Source: Siderastrea radians (taxonomy: Eukaryota > Cnidaria > Anthozoa > Scleractinia > Rhizangiidae). From it: a stretch of DNA of 64,000 bases. Location: assembly GCA_964017195.1 (NCBI GenBank), contig OZ024897.1, forward strand, positions 3,701,409-3,765,408. Reading direction: 5' to 3'. Under the pieces are notes generated by a model, which was given only the letters and a program-made list of their open reading frames with translations, ran no database searches and was not told the origin of the DNA. Every line of letters starts with the position of its first letter. The first letter of the stretch is position 1. Of the stretch, positions 24,001 through 30,785 are shown one piece after another. The position numbers and the translations under genes were made by a program.

Positions 24001-27000
24001 GAAATCATAGTACCGGTATACATGTAATATGCTGTGTCTTCTGTGTCTTCCACTCCAGGGTAGAAAATGATTTTCAACAGAGATGCTTTGCCAGTCTGGA
24101 AAACTGACTTCCCTGTTGCCCTGAAAAGAAGACTGGAAGCCACTGCTTAACGGGAACCTCCACTGTTACAACAAATTAATAATTGTTGGACTTGAAGTCT
24201 GAATTTCAGTTCTTAAGTTAACAAGTGGAAAGAAAGTTTTAGTGTACCAAAAAACTAGATTATGAATATCACCTGTTTTCGCTTTTCAATTTCCTGGGTG
24301 CTGCTATTTTTTATTTTCATGACGTCAAATGGTTGCCACTACTGTTGGTTGCTTTATACCAATAGCGGCATCCATTTGATGTCATAAAAATTCAAAATGG
24401 CAGTGTGCGGGAAATTCAAAAATGAAAATAGGTGATATTCATATCCAACTTATTAGTACACTAGAACTTTCTTTGCACTTGTTAACTTAAAGAATTGAAA
24501 TTTAGACTTTATTTCCAACAATTTTATGTCCAGTGGAGGTTACCTTTAAGGAGTGTTTGTGTACTCATATCAGGGCTACAACAGATAATATTTCACCCAC
24601 CTGTGTAAGCCTGAAGATGTTTCAGAGCTGCAATTAACCTTCTGCTTTCTTCTTCTCCATCAGCGTAATTCTCAAGCACTGCTCTTACTTTGTCATCAGA
24701 AAGCGACAACAGGCCTTCCACTGTCCTGCACTTCTCTTCCAAACTCTGTTTTTAATTAAAATAAACAAACAAATTACACCTGCAAGCAGACAGCTAAACG
24801 ACTGGCTGGCTGGCTGAATTGATGGATGGATAGATTGATGAATGGACAGACGCACAGTCAAAGGGATGGATAATTTTACAATAACTGAGCGAATTCTCGC
24901 GAGCTGATTGGCTAATTTGCATTGTCAATAAGAGTACAGACGGATGAAACACGTAAAGCTGATGCAATCAGCAAAAGAGTTTTGTCAAACTTTTCAGCGC
25001 TGCACTCTTGATGAGGCGAGAATTGTGCAAAAAATCTAGCAGTCTTCAATGAGGAAATCATGTAAAATTTATGGATTAAAACTGAAGAAGCCATTGCAAC
25101 CGTAGAGCGAAAAGATGAGGATGTTTGTTGAGGATTCAGACCGGAAAATCGGCGGTGAGCGCCAATTTGCACTGTCGATGAAATTAAGCTGAACCGTGTT
25201 TTAGCAGATTATTTTGTGAACAGTTTTCACTGGATTAAAGGTTAGTTGAGCAATTCGAATTTTTCCTTGTATTTCTAGTCTATCCTTACTAACGTTTTAA
25301 TTTACGAGCCTGTGGTTCTCCGAATTGCAGCGATGAAATTCAGATTCTGCGGCAATCATATCTTCCATTGGAATGACTCTTGCATTTCTTTCCTTCGTTT
25401 GAAAATCAGTTTTGGCTTTTTGTTATTGTAAAAAAACAAATTGACGTCAGTTTTTAATGCCTCTGTCCTCTTATTGATGATAAATTTCGTCACAACATTG
25501 TCAAAGTTTGTTGTAGACAATGTTATGACGAAATTTATCATCAATAAGAGGACAGACGCATAAAAAACTGACGTCAATTTGTTAAATGGATGGATGTCTG
25601 CCTAGCTTACAGGGCTAGACATAGGTCCAAGCCTCAATTTTGGTCCAACAAAATAATGCTCAGATTAGTTTTATATTTGTCCATAGATCAGAATGGTACA
25701 TGTAGTTATTCAAAATATTTGTCCAGAGATTCTGTCTGACCACAAATGAAATTTCATTTGATACACGTCAATTTTGGCCAGCCATTGTCCATTTTTCCAG
25801 CTGCATTCATTATGCACGTAGCTCGGTATTTACGGGTCCTGTGCTACACTTTGTAATTACACGTGCATCCTTCACAACCATTTACATGAACATGCACATG
25901 TAGATGCCTTGGCCCATCTTTGTTAAAGTTAGCAGTCTTTGATCTTTGTATTATCATAAATTATTGATAACTTAATTGTGCTTGGCAAATGAAAAACACA
26001 ATAAATTAACAGGCAGTTACATTAAGTAAAATAGCAAATATGCAAGGAAAATGCTTGAAGGATATATTTTTCCATTTTAAAAAACACCAAATGCACAGAA
26101 GTTTGTATGGCTTTGTGGCAAGAGTTGACACCCTGCCATACATGTACTGTAGAAACATCTGTAAGTGTACATTGTAAATTTCAAATGCATAGACAAAGTA
26201 TGAAGCTAGTTTTCATCATTTTTCTTTCAAAATTCACATAAAGCCAAAACTTTCATATAAAATTACACTCTTTCTACATCTTTAGAACTTTGACGTCTGT
26301 CAGCCTGTTGGGTGATGTTCAATTTTCAAGACATAAGCAATGACGTCAGCCCTATATTAACAAAATTGTGAATATTTTCCTAAAAAAAAAACCGGTTCAG
26401 CTGTGTTGTCAAAACTGGTGAAATGCAAATGAACACTTTACCAGTGAAAGTTTCCTTTTTAGTAGTGAAGTTAGCAGCTTTGACAGCTGCAAAAAAGCCT
26501 GAAAAATTCAGACTTGAAGAGGGCTCAAACTGTTGACCTACAGATTCAAATGCAATACTCACCAGGATTGTGAGGTCATGGGTTTAAATCCCATGAATTC
26601 AAGCCTGAATATTTTCACAATTTCTTTGCACCTGTTGAAGTTGTTGAAACAACTCAGAGGATCTTTTACCCATGAAGTAAAATGTTTTTACATAACATCA
26701 ATAATTTATTTATTTACCTTTATGGCTTCTTCATTTATCCCCACTACTTGCAACCACTGTTCTAGTTTAGGATAATCCCTGAGTTTCTCACAGTGGTTCC
26801 AATCCTCAGTACACTTTTGCTTGGCCACTAGCTGTCGTGAAAACAGCTTAACAAGCTTTCCCTGGATAACAAGTAAACAGTAAACAAAAACCAGCACACA
26901 GGAATACTGTAAACTACCCTGTCTGCAGGTGTCTCAGATGAACGTTAGAATTTTACTGCATCACGTATTTCAAAGTCCGTTTCATTTGATATAACTGCCA

Positions 27001-27740
27001 TTAAGTATAAACATAAGCGTTGTTTTTTGTTAACCGACAATCGCCTAAAGTAAAAATTTGCCTCTTAACGATATTGATTGCAGGAATCGAACAACCTTTT
27101 ATCACTCATTGAAGACAAGACACGCGAACACTACTTCAACTTTAACGCTATGATCTAGCGATTTATTTTAGCAAAACAGAGACTTAAGCGGAAAAATATG
27201 AATTTTCTGACCACCGCCAATGAAAGCTCAATATCTCGTGTCAAGATCGTCTTGCTCAATAACGTAAACATCAATAAGAATTTTGGAATACACGACAATG
27301 CAAATACTTTGTCACGTTGCAAGGCTATTACACCGCAAAACATGACTAATGGATTTTGAAGTGCACGATTCACGAAAGAGATAGATTTTTTTAAAATTTA
27401 ACGCGATTTCGTGCACCCGAAAGCAAAAGATGTAGTTTCGAAAGTAGTCACATTTTACCAAGCTTGCATCAATATACATATTACGAAGGTCGACTTTAGT
27501 CGCTACCGCTGATCATAAGCTAGTATATGGTCACATGAATCAAATCGACAGTTGTTTAAGTTAAAAATTTTAAGCGATAATACTTACCTCGAGGGTGCGA
27601 ATTTCTTGTTGGATCAAGTCGCTGTTCGTGGAGAACTGTGTGCGCAAACTGTTCAAGCTCGATGCGTTCATGTCTATCATCCCTTGAACCAGTTGTAGCT
27701 GCTCGAGGACCTTCGAGACAGCCAGTCCGTTCGACGACAT
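1..27740 (-). CDS. KSR: Kinase suppressor of Ras (KSR), 5' two thirds, 12 exons
   Basis: Joined exons (27588-27740, 26718-26861, 24601-24745, 20941-21267, 14679-14840, 11433-11484, 5281-5367, 4512-4606, 3695-4054, 2783-2813, 1848-1938, 1-80) form one open frame of about 575 codons; all splice phases agree and all introns are GT-AG. KSR proteins are scaffolds that bring RAF, MEK and ERK together in Ras signalling at the membrane. The calls rest on three blocks: the CA1 region with QQEIRTLE followed by KLVKLFSRQL, an atypical C1 zinc finger introduced by TIKHRFSQK with the KSR-type short Cys spacing, and a Ser/Thr/Pro linker with an RTNSEP site. RAF kinases have a Ras-binding domain instead of CA1, which is absent here. 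The kinase domain is expected beyond the left edge, so completeness cannot be judged. Exon borders are read by eye; exons 10-12 are least certain. Confidence 0.9.
96..1847. repeat. KSR intron with a tRNA-like interspersed repeat (about 180-1015)
   Basis: Bases about 180-1015 look like one interspersed element: the left end reads AAGCGGAGCCCCCC and the right end GGAGCTCCGCT. On the minus strand 314-392 has tRNA-like A-box (TGGCCTAGTGG) and B-box (GGTTCGAC) words and a CTC anticodon-position triplet, with degraded stems. An ACGG/ACGT-rich stretch is at 869-915. The tRNA-derived (SINE) reading is an inference. Bases 1016-1847 show nothing I can name. Confidence 0.5.
1848..1938 (-). CDS. KSR: KSR exon 11 (Ser/Thr-rich)
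   Basis: 91 nt with acceptor TTTGTTTCAG and donor GTAAGT. It encodes DEMIDSTSTLVRTESVKSRQ and ends TSNDS in phase 0. The region before a KSR kinase domain is normally acidic and Ser-rich, as here. No domain is recognisable. Confidence 0.65.
2027..2182. repeat. Small inverted-repeat MITE in KSR intron
   Basis: The arm AAGAACACTGCTCAAAG at 2027 returns inverted as CTTTGAGCAGTGTTCTT ending about 2181. Short ORFs on both strands here are products of the palindrome, not genes. The rest of the intron (2183-2782) shows no gene or named repeat. Confidence 0.6.
2783..2813 (-). CDS. KSR: KSR exon 10 (31-nt microexon)
   Basis: A 31-nt candidate exon with acceptor TTCATTTTGTTAG and donor GTATGA. It encodes VSRMTSPTR with split codons at both ends, and its phases (1 in, 2 out) are the only ones that would join exon 9 to exon 11. 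It is supported by splice signals and phase, not by a domain match. Confidence 0.55.
3695..4054 (-). CDS. KSR: KSR exon 9 (14-3-3 site and Ser/Thr/Pro region)
   Basis: 360 nt, acceptor TTTTTACAG. It encodes FDYRSLPMIRPQVKRTNSEP shortly after C1, then an amphipathic stretch and a SNSSSTSSPPSSPLP tract. RTNSEP fits the R-x-x-S-x-P 14-3-3 motif at the place of the known KSR1 site (RTESVP); phosphorylation there is an inference. The exon ends FPDSHFSFT before a GTTAGT donor. The same junction (TTTTCTTTTACAG/GTTAGT) also resembles an acceptor, so the 3' end could be read differently. Confidence 0.85.
4512..4606 (-). CDS. KSR: KSR exon 8 (C1 zinc finger, second half)
   Basis: 95 nt between acceptor AATTTTCAG and donor GTGAGT. 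It encodes MKFHKKCAKLAPPACGL and a basic tail ending DQLRR. His-x2-Cys-x7-Cys completes the C1 zinc ligands begun in exons 6 and 7. Confidence 0.93.
5281..5367 (-). CDS. KSR: KSR exon 7 (C1 zinc finger, first half)
   Basis: 87 nt with acceptor TTTGTTAG and donor GTAAGT. It encodes FSQKTFMVSL, then ACDYCHKILLVGVKCKDCK. The spacing His-x12-Cys-x2-Cys-x9-Cys-x2-Cys is the shortened, non-phorbol-binding C1 of KSR and RAF proteins, which binds membrane lipid. Confidence 0.93.
6975..7385. repeat. GGCTTATAAG-rich interspersed repeat
   Basis: Repeated GGGGCTTATA and GCTTATAAG words end in AGTTTACGGTA at 7374-7384, a form typical of a TA-type inverted-repeat element nested in the larger transposon. 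The left end near 6980 is poorly defined. Confidence 0.45.
8226..8730 (-). pseudogene. Decayed transposase-like ORF inside the 5.3 kb element
   Basis: From 8730 leftwards the minus strand reads FRAFLAVMADVIKQINTTIP, then FRQDSAGCYHC and GGKGACDRNA. I recall closely similar strings (RQDNAGCYH ... GGKG.CDRKAA ... LNSGHDIE) in repetitive cnidarian proteins that look like transposases. LNSGH occurs twice here because a roughly 100-bp piece (about 8246-8339 and 8346-8439) is tandemly duplicated. Remnants continue towards 8040 with stops. The D in RQD is a candidate catalytic residue, by inference only. The frame is broken, so this copy is not functional. Confidence 0.6.
8246..8440. repeat. Tandem duplication (~100 bp, two copies)
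   Basis: Two head-to-tail copies share GGGATCTTGATAC, GTGTCCGGAGTTTAGGAGG and CTCCCTTCCCTCCATGGGGA. They repeat the same coding segment of the decayed transposase-like ORF. Confidence 0.85.
11433..11484 (-). CDS. KSR: KSR exon 6 (52-nt exon leading into C1)
   Basis: A 52-nt exon, too short for ORF scanning, between acceptor ACCATAG and donor GTATGG. It encodes SPSRITHYGMGHTIKHR with the first and last codons split. This matches the KSR segment 'D.G.SI.HRFSTK' that supplies the first zinc-binding His of C1. Its phase is exactly what links exon 5 to exon 7. Confidence 0.85.
11959..13547. mobile_element. TA-type DNA element with CGGGTA...TATAGGCCGC ends
   Basis: The left end (TACCATA..., then TTTACCCGTATATAGGCC) is inverted at the right end as GGCCTATACGCGGGTAAA then TATGGTA. 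Both ends carry the GTGCGGCYTATACGCGGG word. Such ends with a TA target are usual for Tc1/mariner/pogo-type elements (inference). The copy is interrupted by a TTAA-flanked piggyBac-like MITE. No transposase frame is recognisable in the rest. Confidence 0.65.
12064..12528 (-). mobile_element. piggyBac-like non-autonomous element, copy 1
   Basis: The 465-bp element has TTAA at both ends (12064-12067, 12525-12528) and inverted termini TTAACCCCYTTCCCTACC. Subterminal copies of GGACGTATATATACGTCC sit at one end. It encodes on the minus strand CRLSLEALVEILADRDSDLS and an acidic DEESDFYEPSDPEES tract, resembling the N-terminal leader of piggyBac transposases, but no catalytic domain. It is nearly identical to the copy at 22713-23175. 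Confidence 0.85.
13794..14626. repeat. 46-bp minisatellite, about 18 units, in KSR intron 5
   Basis: Head-to-tail units of 46 bp such as GGAAAGTTTGGACCCCCCTG + ACCTCCCCTCTCACAATC + TTACCTGA fill the stretch. On the minus strand, the sense strand of KSR, each unit is G-rich and carries CTCAGGTAAGA or CTCAGGCAAGA, which look like 5' splice sites. It starts about 50 bp past the exon 5 donor. Confidence 0.95.
14679..14840 (-). CDS. KSR: KSR exon 5 (basic/proline linker)
   Basis: 162 nt, phases 1 to 1. The acceptor is ACCTGGCAG and the donor GTAAGT. It encodes NRIIITTEHASSTVGKKRGR, then KLEPVIPGMTIDIPKSPSG and SDSESDHNA. Position and the basic/proline character correspond to the CA2 region, but the sequence is too divergent for certainty. 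The 46-bp minisatellite begins about 50 bp downstream of its donor. Confidence 0.75.
15999..16260. repeat. Long hairpin repeat with tRNA-like B-box in the loop
   Basis: The arm TATATGAAATTCATATATTT ... AAGAAGATCCTCGCAGTTAT is followed about 170 bp later by its inverse. The loop contains GGATTCGAACCCTGACC. Both strands therefore encode the same peptide (EIHIFELR.EELNVKKIL), an artefact of the palindrome. A second copy of the hairpin family is at 18827-19030. Confidence 0.85.
16308..16379 (+). repeat. tRNA-like sequence (SINE head or tRNA pseudogene)
   Basis: TTAGCTCAATTGATTAGAGC is a good A-box/D-arm, and GGTCAGGATTCGAATCCCG a good B-box/T-arm. The anticodon loop triplet would be GGT (Thr). 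Pairing is imperfect in the acceptor (GGCTT/AAGCC offset by one), the anticodon stem and the T-stem, so I do not call a functional tRNA. The downstream GCGAGGATCTTCTTTACATT repeats the hairpin-family sequence. Confidence 0.6.
16687..17953. mobile_element. GAGGGTCCACAATA element with 6-bp target duplication
   Basis: Inverted ends GAGGGTCCACAATA are flanked by direct TTACCT at 16681-16686 and 17954-17959. Both subterminal regions are full of GCGGGAT / GGCGGGATCGGG words. No transposase frame is seen. It is nested inside the 15064-20365 element. Confidence 0.8.
18460..18753. repeat. Tandem duplication (~145 bp, two copies)
   Basis: Copy one (18460-18597) and copy two (18608-18753) share GATGTAGTATTACCCAAGCC and CGTACATGGAATTGGCCATT with near identity. 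The second copy carries a short insertion (AATTA). Confidence 0.9.
18827..19030. repeat. Second long hairpin repeat
   Basis: GAAGATCCTCGCGGTTATTA and GCAACTTATGCAGTTGCGAA are inverted around a short TCAGGCTTGCCTGG loop. It is the same family as the hairpin at 15999, without the tRNA-like loop. Confidence 0.85.
20941..21267 (-). CDS. KSR: KSR exon 4 (Ser-rich linker)
   Basis: 327 nt with acceptor TTTCACAG and donor GTAAGA. The frame follows exon 3 exactly (G + AA). It encodes a Ser/Asp-rich linker beginning ERQKQGHKDSTSDIYWDSWD and ending LKRSVSDEVNL. Low-complexity Ser/Thr/Pro sequence between CA1 and C1 is normal for KSR; RSVSDE is a possible basophilic kinase site. Confidence 0.85.
22713..23175 (+). 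mobile_element. piggyBac-like non-autonomous element, copy 2
   Basis: A 463-bp element bounded by TTAA (22713-22716, 23172-23175) with the same TTAACCCCTTCCCTACC termini, in the opposite orientation to copy 1. The plus strand encodes the same acidic leader (DLSDLDEESDFYEPSDPEES). A few indels separate the copies, for example one that changes the C-terminal frame. It interrupts a TACAGTCAAACCTG repeat that begins at 22678. Confidence 0.85.
23211..23524. mobile_element. Second TTAA-flanked MITE beside piggyBac-like copy 2
   Basis: The left terminus TTAACCCCTTCACC and the right terminus GGTGAAAAGGGTTTTAA are inverted and both end in TTAA. At 314 bp it codes for nothing. It is 36 bp from the previous element. 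Confidence 0.65.
24147..24549. mobile_element. TTAA-flanked MITE with long inverted arms
   Basis: TTAA at 24147-24150 and 24546-24549 bound inverted arms (GGAACCTCCACTG / CAGTGGAGGTTACC, then TTCTTAAGTTAACAAGTG). The arms extend about 130 bp each. It lies between KSR exons 3 and 4, close to the exon 3 donor. Confidence 0.8.
24601..24745 (-). CDS. KSR: KSR exon 3 (end of CA1)
   Basis: 145 nt from acceptor AAAAACAG to donor GTGGGT. It encodes SLEEKCRTVEGLLSLSDD and ends HLQAYT plus one base. The order 'L.LEDLL.M.D..V...' followed by a C-terminal helix corresponds to the end of CA1 (SAM-like part). A TTAA-flanked MITE lies only about 50 bp inside the following intron. Confidence 0.87.
25437..25582. 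repeat. Near-perfect palindrome (MITE), ~146 bp
   Basis: CAAATTGACGTCAGTTTTT at the left is inverted at the right, and the arms (TCCTCTTATTGATGATAAAT and onward) pair almost to the centre. No coding content. Confidence 0.9.
26480..26680 (+). repeat. Degenerate tRNA-like repeat in KSR intron 2
   Basis: GCCTGAAAAATTCAGACTTG and GGTCATGGGTTTAAATCCCA resemble the hairpin/tRNA-like family at 16 kb, with a recognisable B-box. It is strongly diverged. Confidence 0.45.
26718..26861 (-). CDS. KSR: KSR exon 2 (CA1)
   Basis: 144 nt, phase 0 at both ends, with acceptor TTATCCAG and donor GTAAAT. It encodes GKLVKLFSRQLVAKQKC and continues through DYPKLEQWLQVVGI. These match the KSR CA1 pattern in which 'KLVK.FSKQ' is followed by 'FP.L..W' and a short helix. 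Confidence 0.9.
27588..27740 (-). CDS. KSR: KSR exon 1 (start codon, CA1 start)
   Basis: The ATG at 27740 begins MSSNGLAVSKVLEQLQLVQG and is the first ATG in this frame; the upstream extension has no ATG. The exon ends with QQEIRTLE just before a GTAAGT donor at 27587. The pattern 'LRT...S.DLIQQEIRTLE' is the hallmark start of the KSR CA1 region, which binds BRAF in the known family. It is 153 nt and ends in phase 0. Confidence 0.9.
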
Positions 27741-28243
27741 TTTCAGTGTTTTCAGCCGCTTAACAGCCTTCAACTTATGTTTGCAGATTGGGAACAAATA
27801 AAATGCGAAATATTAGTGGGTTACACCGACGTTTGGCCGGAAGTAGAACCATTTTCCTCTATGGAAAACTAGTTCTTTCCCTCCATAACTCCTCGACGAA
27901 ATTTTGGACTGCGTTCCAAAACCAAGGTCAACTTGAAACTGGGCTCTAGACACGTGATAATAAGAATACGGAGGGAGGGGAGGGACAGAAAATGCCCGTT
28001 CGCTCTGGCACTGGGGAACGGAAAAAACGAAAGCCAAAGGGCCTAAAACCTTTGCTTGGGAAGCGAAGGACGAAGCTTTCGTCCACTTCAGACAAAAGTG
28101 TCGATTCTAGTTCCTTGGAATACTAATGCGATGGTACTCTGATGGCCCCTGGCGCCCTGCATTCTTCGATTCCGGGCCGGAGCCGGCTTTTGACAAGCCC
28201 GTAACGGCCCCTTTTGAAGTGTGTAAAGTGCCGGTTGACTTAC
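27741..28243 (-). promoter_or_regulatory. Probable KSR 5' UTR and promoter region
   Basis: This stretch lies immediately upstream of the KSR start, is locally richer in G and C than its surroundings and holds no long ORF or recognisable repeat. I see no clear TATA box in the proper orientation. The assignment is by position only. Confidence 0.35.
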
Positions 28244-28285
28244 GTTAGGGAAAAAGAGTTTCCATGTAAGCTCACGGGAAGACAT
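28244..28285 (-). CDS. Possible alternative first exon
   Basis: A real ATG at 28285 opens MSSRELTWKLFFPN and meets a GTAAGT donor after 14 codons in phase 0. It could be an upstream coding exon of the KSR gene, joining at an acceptor near 27783 so that the frame reads into MSSNGL, or a chance ORF. Only the donor and the frame support it. Confidence 0.2.
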
Positions 28286-29044
28286 CTTTTCCTATGAAAA
28301 TATCTTGAGTAATATCACACATAAGCCAAGAAAACAAAGCTCAGTTCAACCGTGCTAAACTGGCACCTTGCAACTAAAGTGACCGCTCTTTTATAAGGAA
28401 TGAATTTGGAAAAAGGATGATCATCGCAGTTTTCTTGACCGTGTAAGGATGATCAGATAGCTTATGTATGTATTGCCATAGAAAGTCTGTTTACACACTA
28501 TATTTAAACTTTATACTAATATAGAAATAAACAGTTTTAAAAATAGACATCACTTTATATTTAACTAACATGAGGTCGGTATTGGGGGGATATTGGTCGA
28601 GTTCTTTTTGCAAGCTTATTTGGAGTACTGGCCGAAGGCAAGGTCCAACCACAAAGAAAAGAAAGAGCCCAATATTCCCGATGAAGGATTATGTCAGGTA
28701 TTTTTAGCAACGTAAAGTAAAGGTCACTACACAATTGATAACCTAAAAATAATGGTCCAGTTTTGTTCACTGTTACTAGCGCAGTAAAACTGTTAACAAG
28801 TGTCTTTGGCCACGGAAGCCGAGATGGAACTGGAAGTTACAACGTGCTGTAGAGTAAAACGCGCGTTTTCAATGGTCCGGGGGAGTTTGTTATTAAAGTA
28901 TAGACACACGAATGACGTAATGAGCCACAAAGTTCTGCGCGCGCAAATCATCACTAGGAAGATTTTTAAAAACATTTCTAATTTTAAGCGGGGTAACCGA
29001 TATCAAGGCAATGCATAAAATAAATAGACTCCGTTTGGCCGTGA

Positions 29045-29150
29045 GTGTGTACTCTGATAACGCACAGAGGACGTCAAAACGTGGTAAGATTATCAATCGT
29101 ACTTCTGTTACCACGTTTTGACGTCATCTGGACGTTATTAGAGTACACAC
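29045..29150. repeat. Palindromic MITE, ~106 bp
   Basis: GTGTGTACTCTGATAACG and CGTTATTAGAGTACACAC are inverted, as are ACGTCAAAACGTGGTAA and TTACCACGTTTTGACGT. Confidence 0.85.
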
Positions 29151-29187
29151 GCAAGGTTAGCTGGCCCTGGAAGACCAGGATAGAAAT

Positions 29188-29346
29188 ACACCTTATTCCA
29201 AAATGGCGGAAAATACATTATTCTTTTGTCTCCATGTTAATTGGCCCTTTTTGCCTCGTTTTAAGCCCATGAGTTCGAGGCAACAAGGGCCAATTAACAA
29301 TGAGACAAAAGAGTAATGTATTTTCCGCCATTTTGGAATAAGGTGT
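29188..29346. repeat. Palindromic MITE with TA flanks, ~159 bp
   Basis: CACCTTATTCCAAAATGGCG is inverted at the right end, with TA on both flanks, the usual sign of a Tc1/mariner-type target. Arms of about 65 bp are almost identical. Confidence 0.85.
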
Positions 29347-30426
29347 ATGGCTCAGTGTGACAACGTTGGACCAATTTTTTAAGTTCTGTGGTTGTGTTTT
29401 GCAAACTGATCGTTAAAGCTCATTTTGGTCTGCACTCGTTCTCCTTTGAAAAATTTGTTTATTATGTTCCTCTTGGAGTTCAATGAGCATTTTGAGTGCG
29501 AGTGACGGTACTTCATCACAATTTTAGCACAGCTTTGGCAAAACACCAGCACACCATCTGTGACATAGCCCAATTAAGGGCCGAACAAGCTATTATTATA
29601 ACTCAGATGGAAATGCGGACCAGTACATCTATACACTAACGCTGCGCGCTGCAATAATTGATAGCAATAAATGAAAACCTTTTAATACAAGTTAGCAGAA
29701 ATTCTAGCAAAACTGAATTCCGTTTGTGAGCAGTCTAAATTTTAGCGGACCGTGTAGGAACTGATTTCGGCCGACTCAGAACCAAAATGTCTCTAAGTCA
29801 TGAACCCATCCAGTCAGTGCAACAACTACTAATTTGGCGTCTAATTAAACTCCAATTGTTCACCAACACTCTCTAACCCCCCCCCCCTACCCTCACCGCC
29901 CTAACACAGCTCATCATCTTTGTCATCGAACCAGGGGCCCTGCATCAAACTAATAATGACAACCAAAGTGTTTACAAACACAAACTTCCGGCGCGAATCT
30001 AGGGAACAAGTGCGGGGAACTATTTTCAGTATCCAGTCTGATTGAATGTTCAGAGAAAAGCAAATCAGTATCACAAAATTGTGATGTATTGAGATGTATT
30101 TGCCGAGACCTAGAGCGCTTTCTGTGAAATTGTGGAATGGTCTTGTCTGCGGCTTAACACAATAACGTTATTTGTTATCAAGCTGTTCCAATTTTAGCGT
30201 TAGTTTCAATTTTTGCATCCAAATTGGGACACCCGAACTTGCTGAAACGCAAGAGAAGTAGGTGCAGAAAATTGCAAAGACTGTATAACCAATGCTTTTG
30301 TTTGTTTGTTTTGTTATCAAGATAAAAACGAGTTTTTGGTGTAGTTAGGCTTTCTACTGAGATCGAAAACGCACCAAAAATGTAGTTTTTTGGAAAACGC
30401 CGATCAAAGTGGATATTTTTGCAAAC

Positions 30427-30785
30427 ATTCATTCATTCATTCATTCATTCATTCACTCATTCATTCATTCATTCATTCATTCATTCATTCATTCATTCAT
30501 TCATTCATTCACTCACTCACTCACTCACTCACTCACTCACTCACTCACTCATTCATTCATTCATTCATTCATTCATTCATTCATTCATTCATTCATTCAT
30601 TCATTCATTCATTCATTCCGTTCATTCATTCATTCATTCATTCATTCATTCATTCATTCATTCATTCATTCATTCATTCATTCATTCAGTCAGTCAGTCA
30701 GTCAGTCAGTCAGTTCGTCATTTATTCATTCATTCATTTATTCGTTCGTTTGTTTGTTCGTTCGTTCATTCATTCCCTCATTCAC
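30427..30785. repeat. TTCA tetranucleotide array with ACTC and CAGT blocks
   Basis: About 350 bp of TTCA units with a block of ACTC units (about 30510-30549), a frame slip at 30618 and a CAGT block (30687-30714). It is open in all three forward frames (SFIH, HSLT and so on), so the long ORFs across it are artefacts. Confidence 0.97.

Larger units (their letters stand above)
22678..24010. repeat. TACAGTCAAACCTGTATTAAG repeat, interrupted
   Basis: The start TACAGTCAAACCTG and the internal CTCTATTAAGCAGTCAC words at 23893-23930 are of the pogo/Tigger terminal style. Two TTAA elements are inserted in it. The right end is not clear. Confidence 0.4.
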
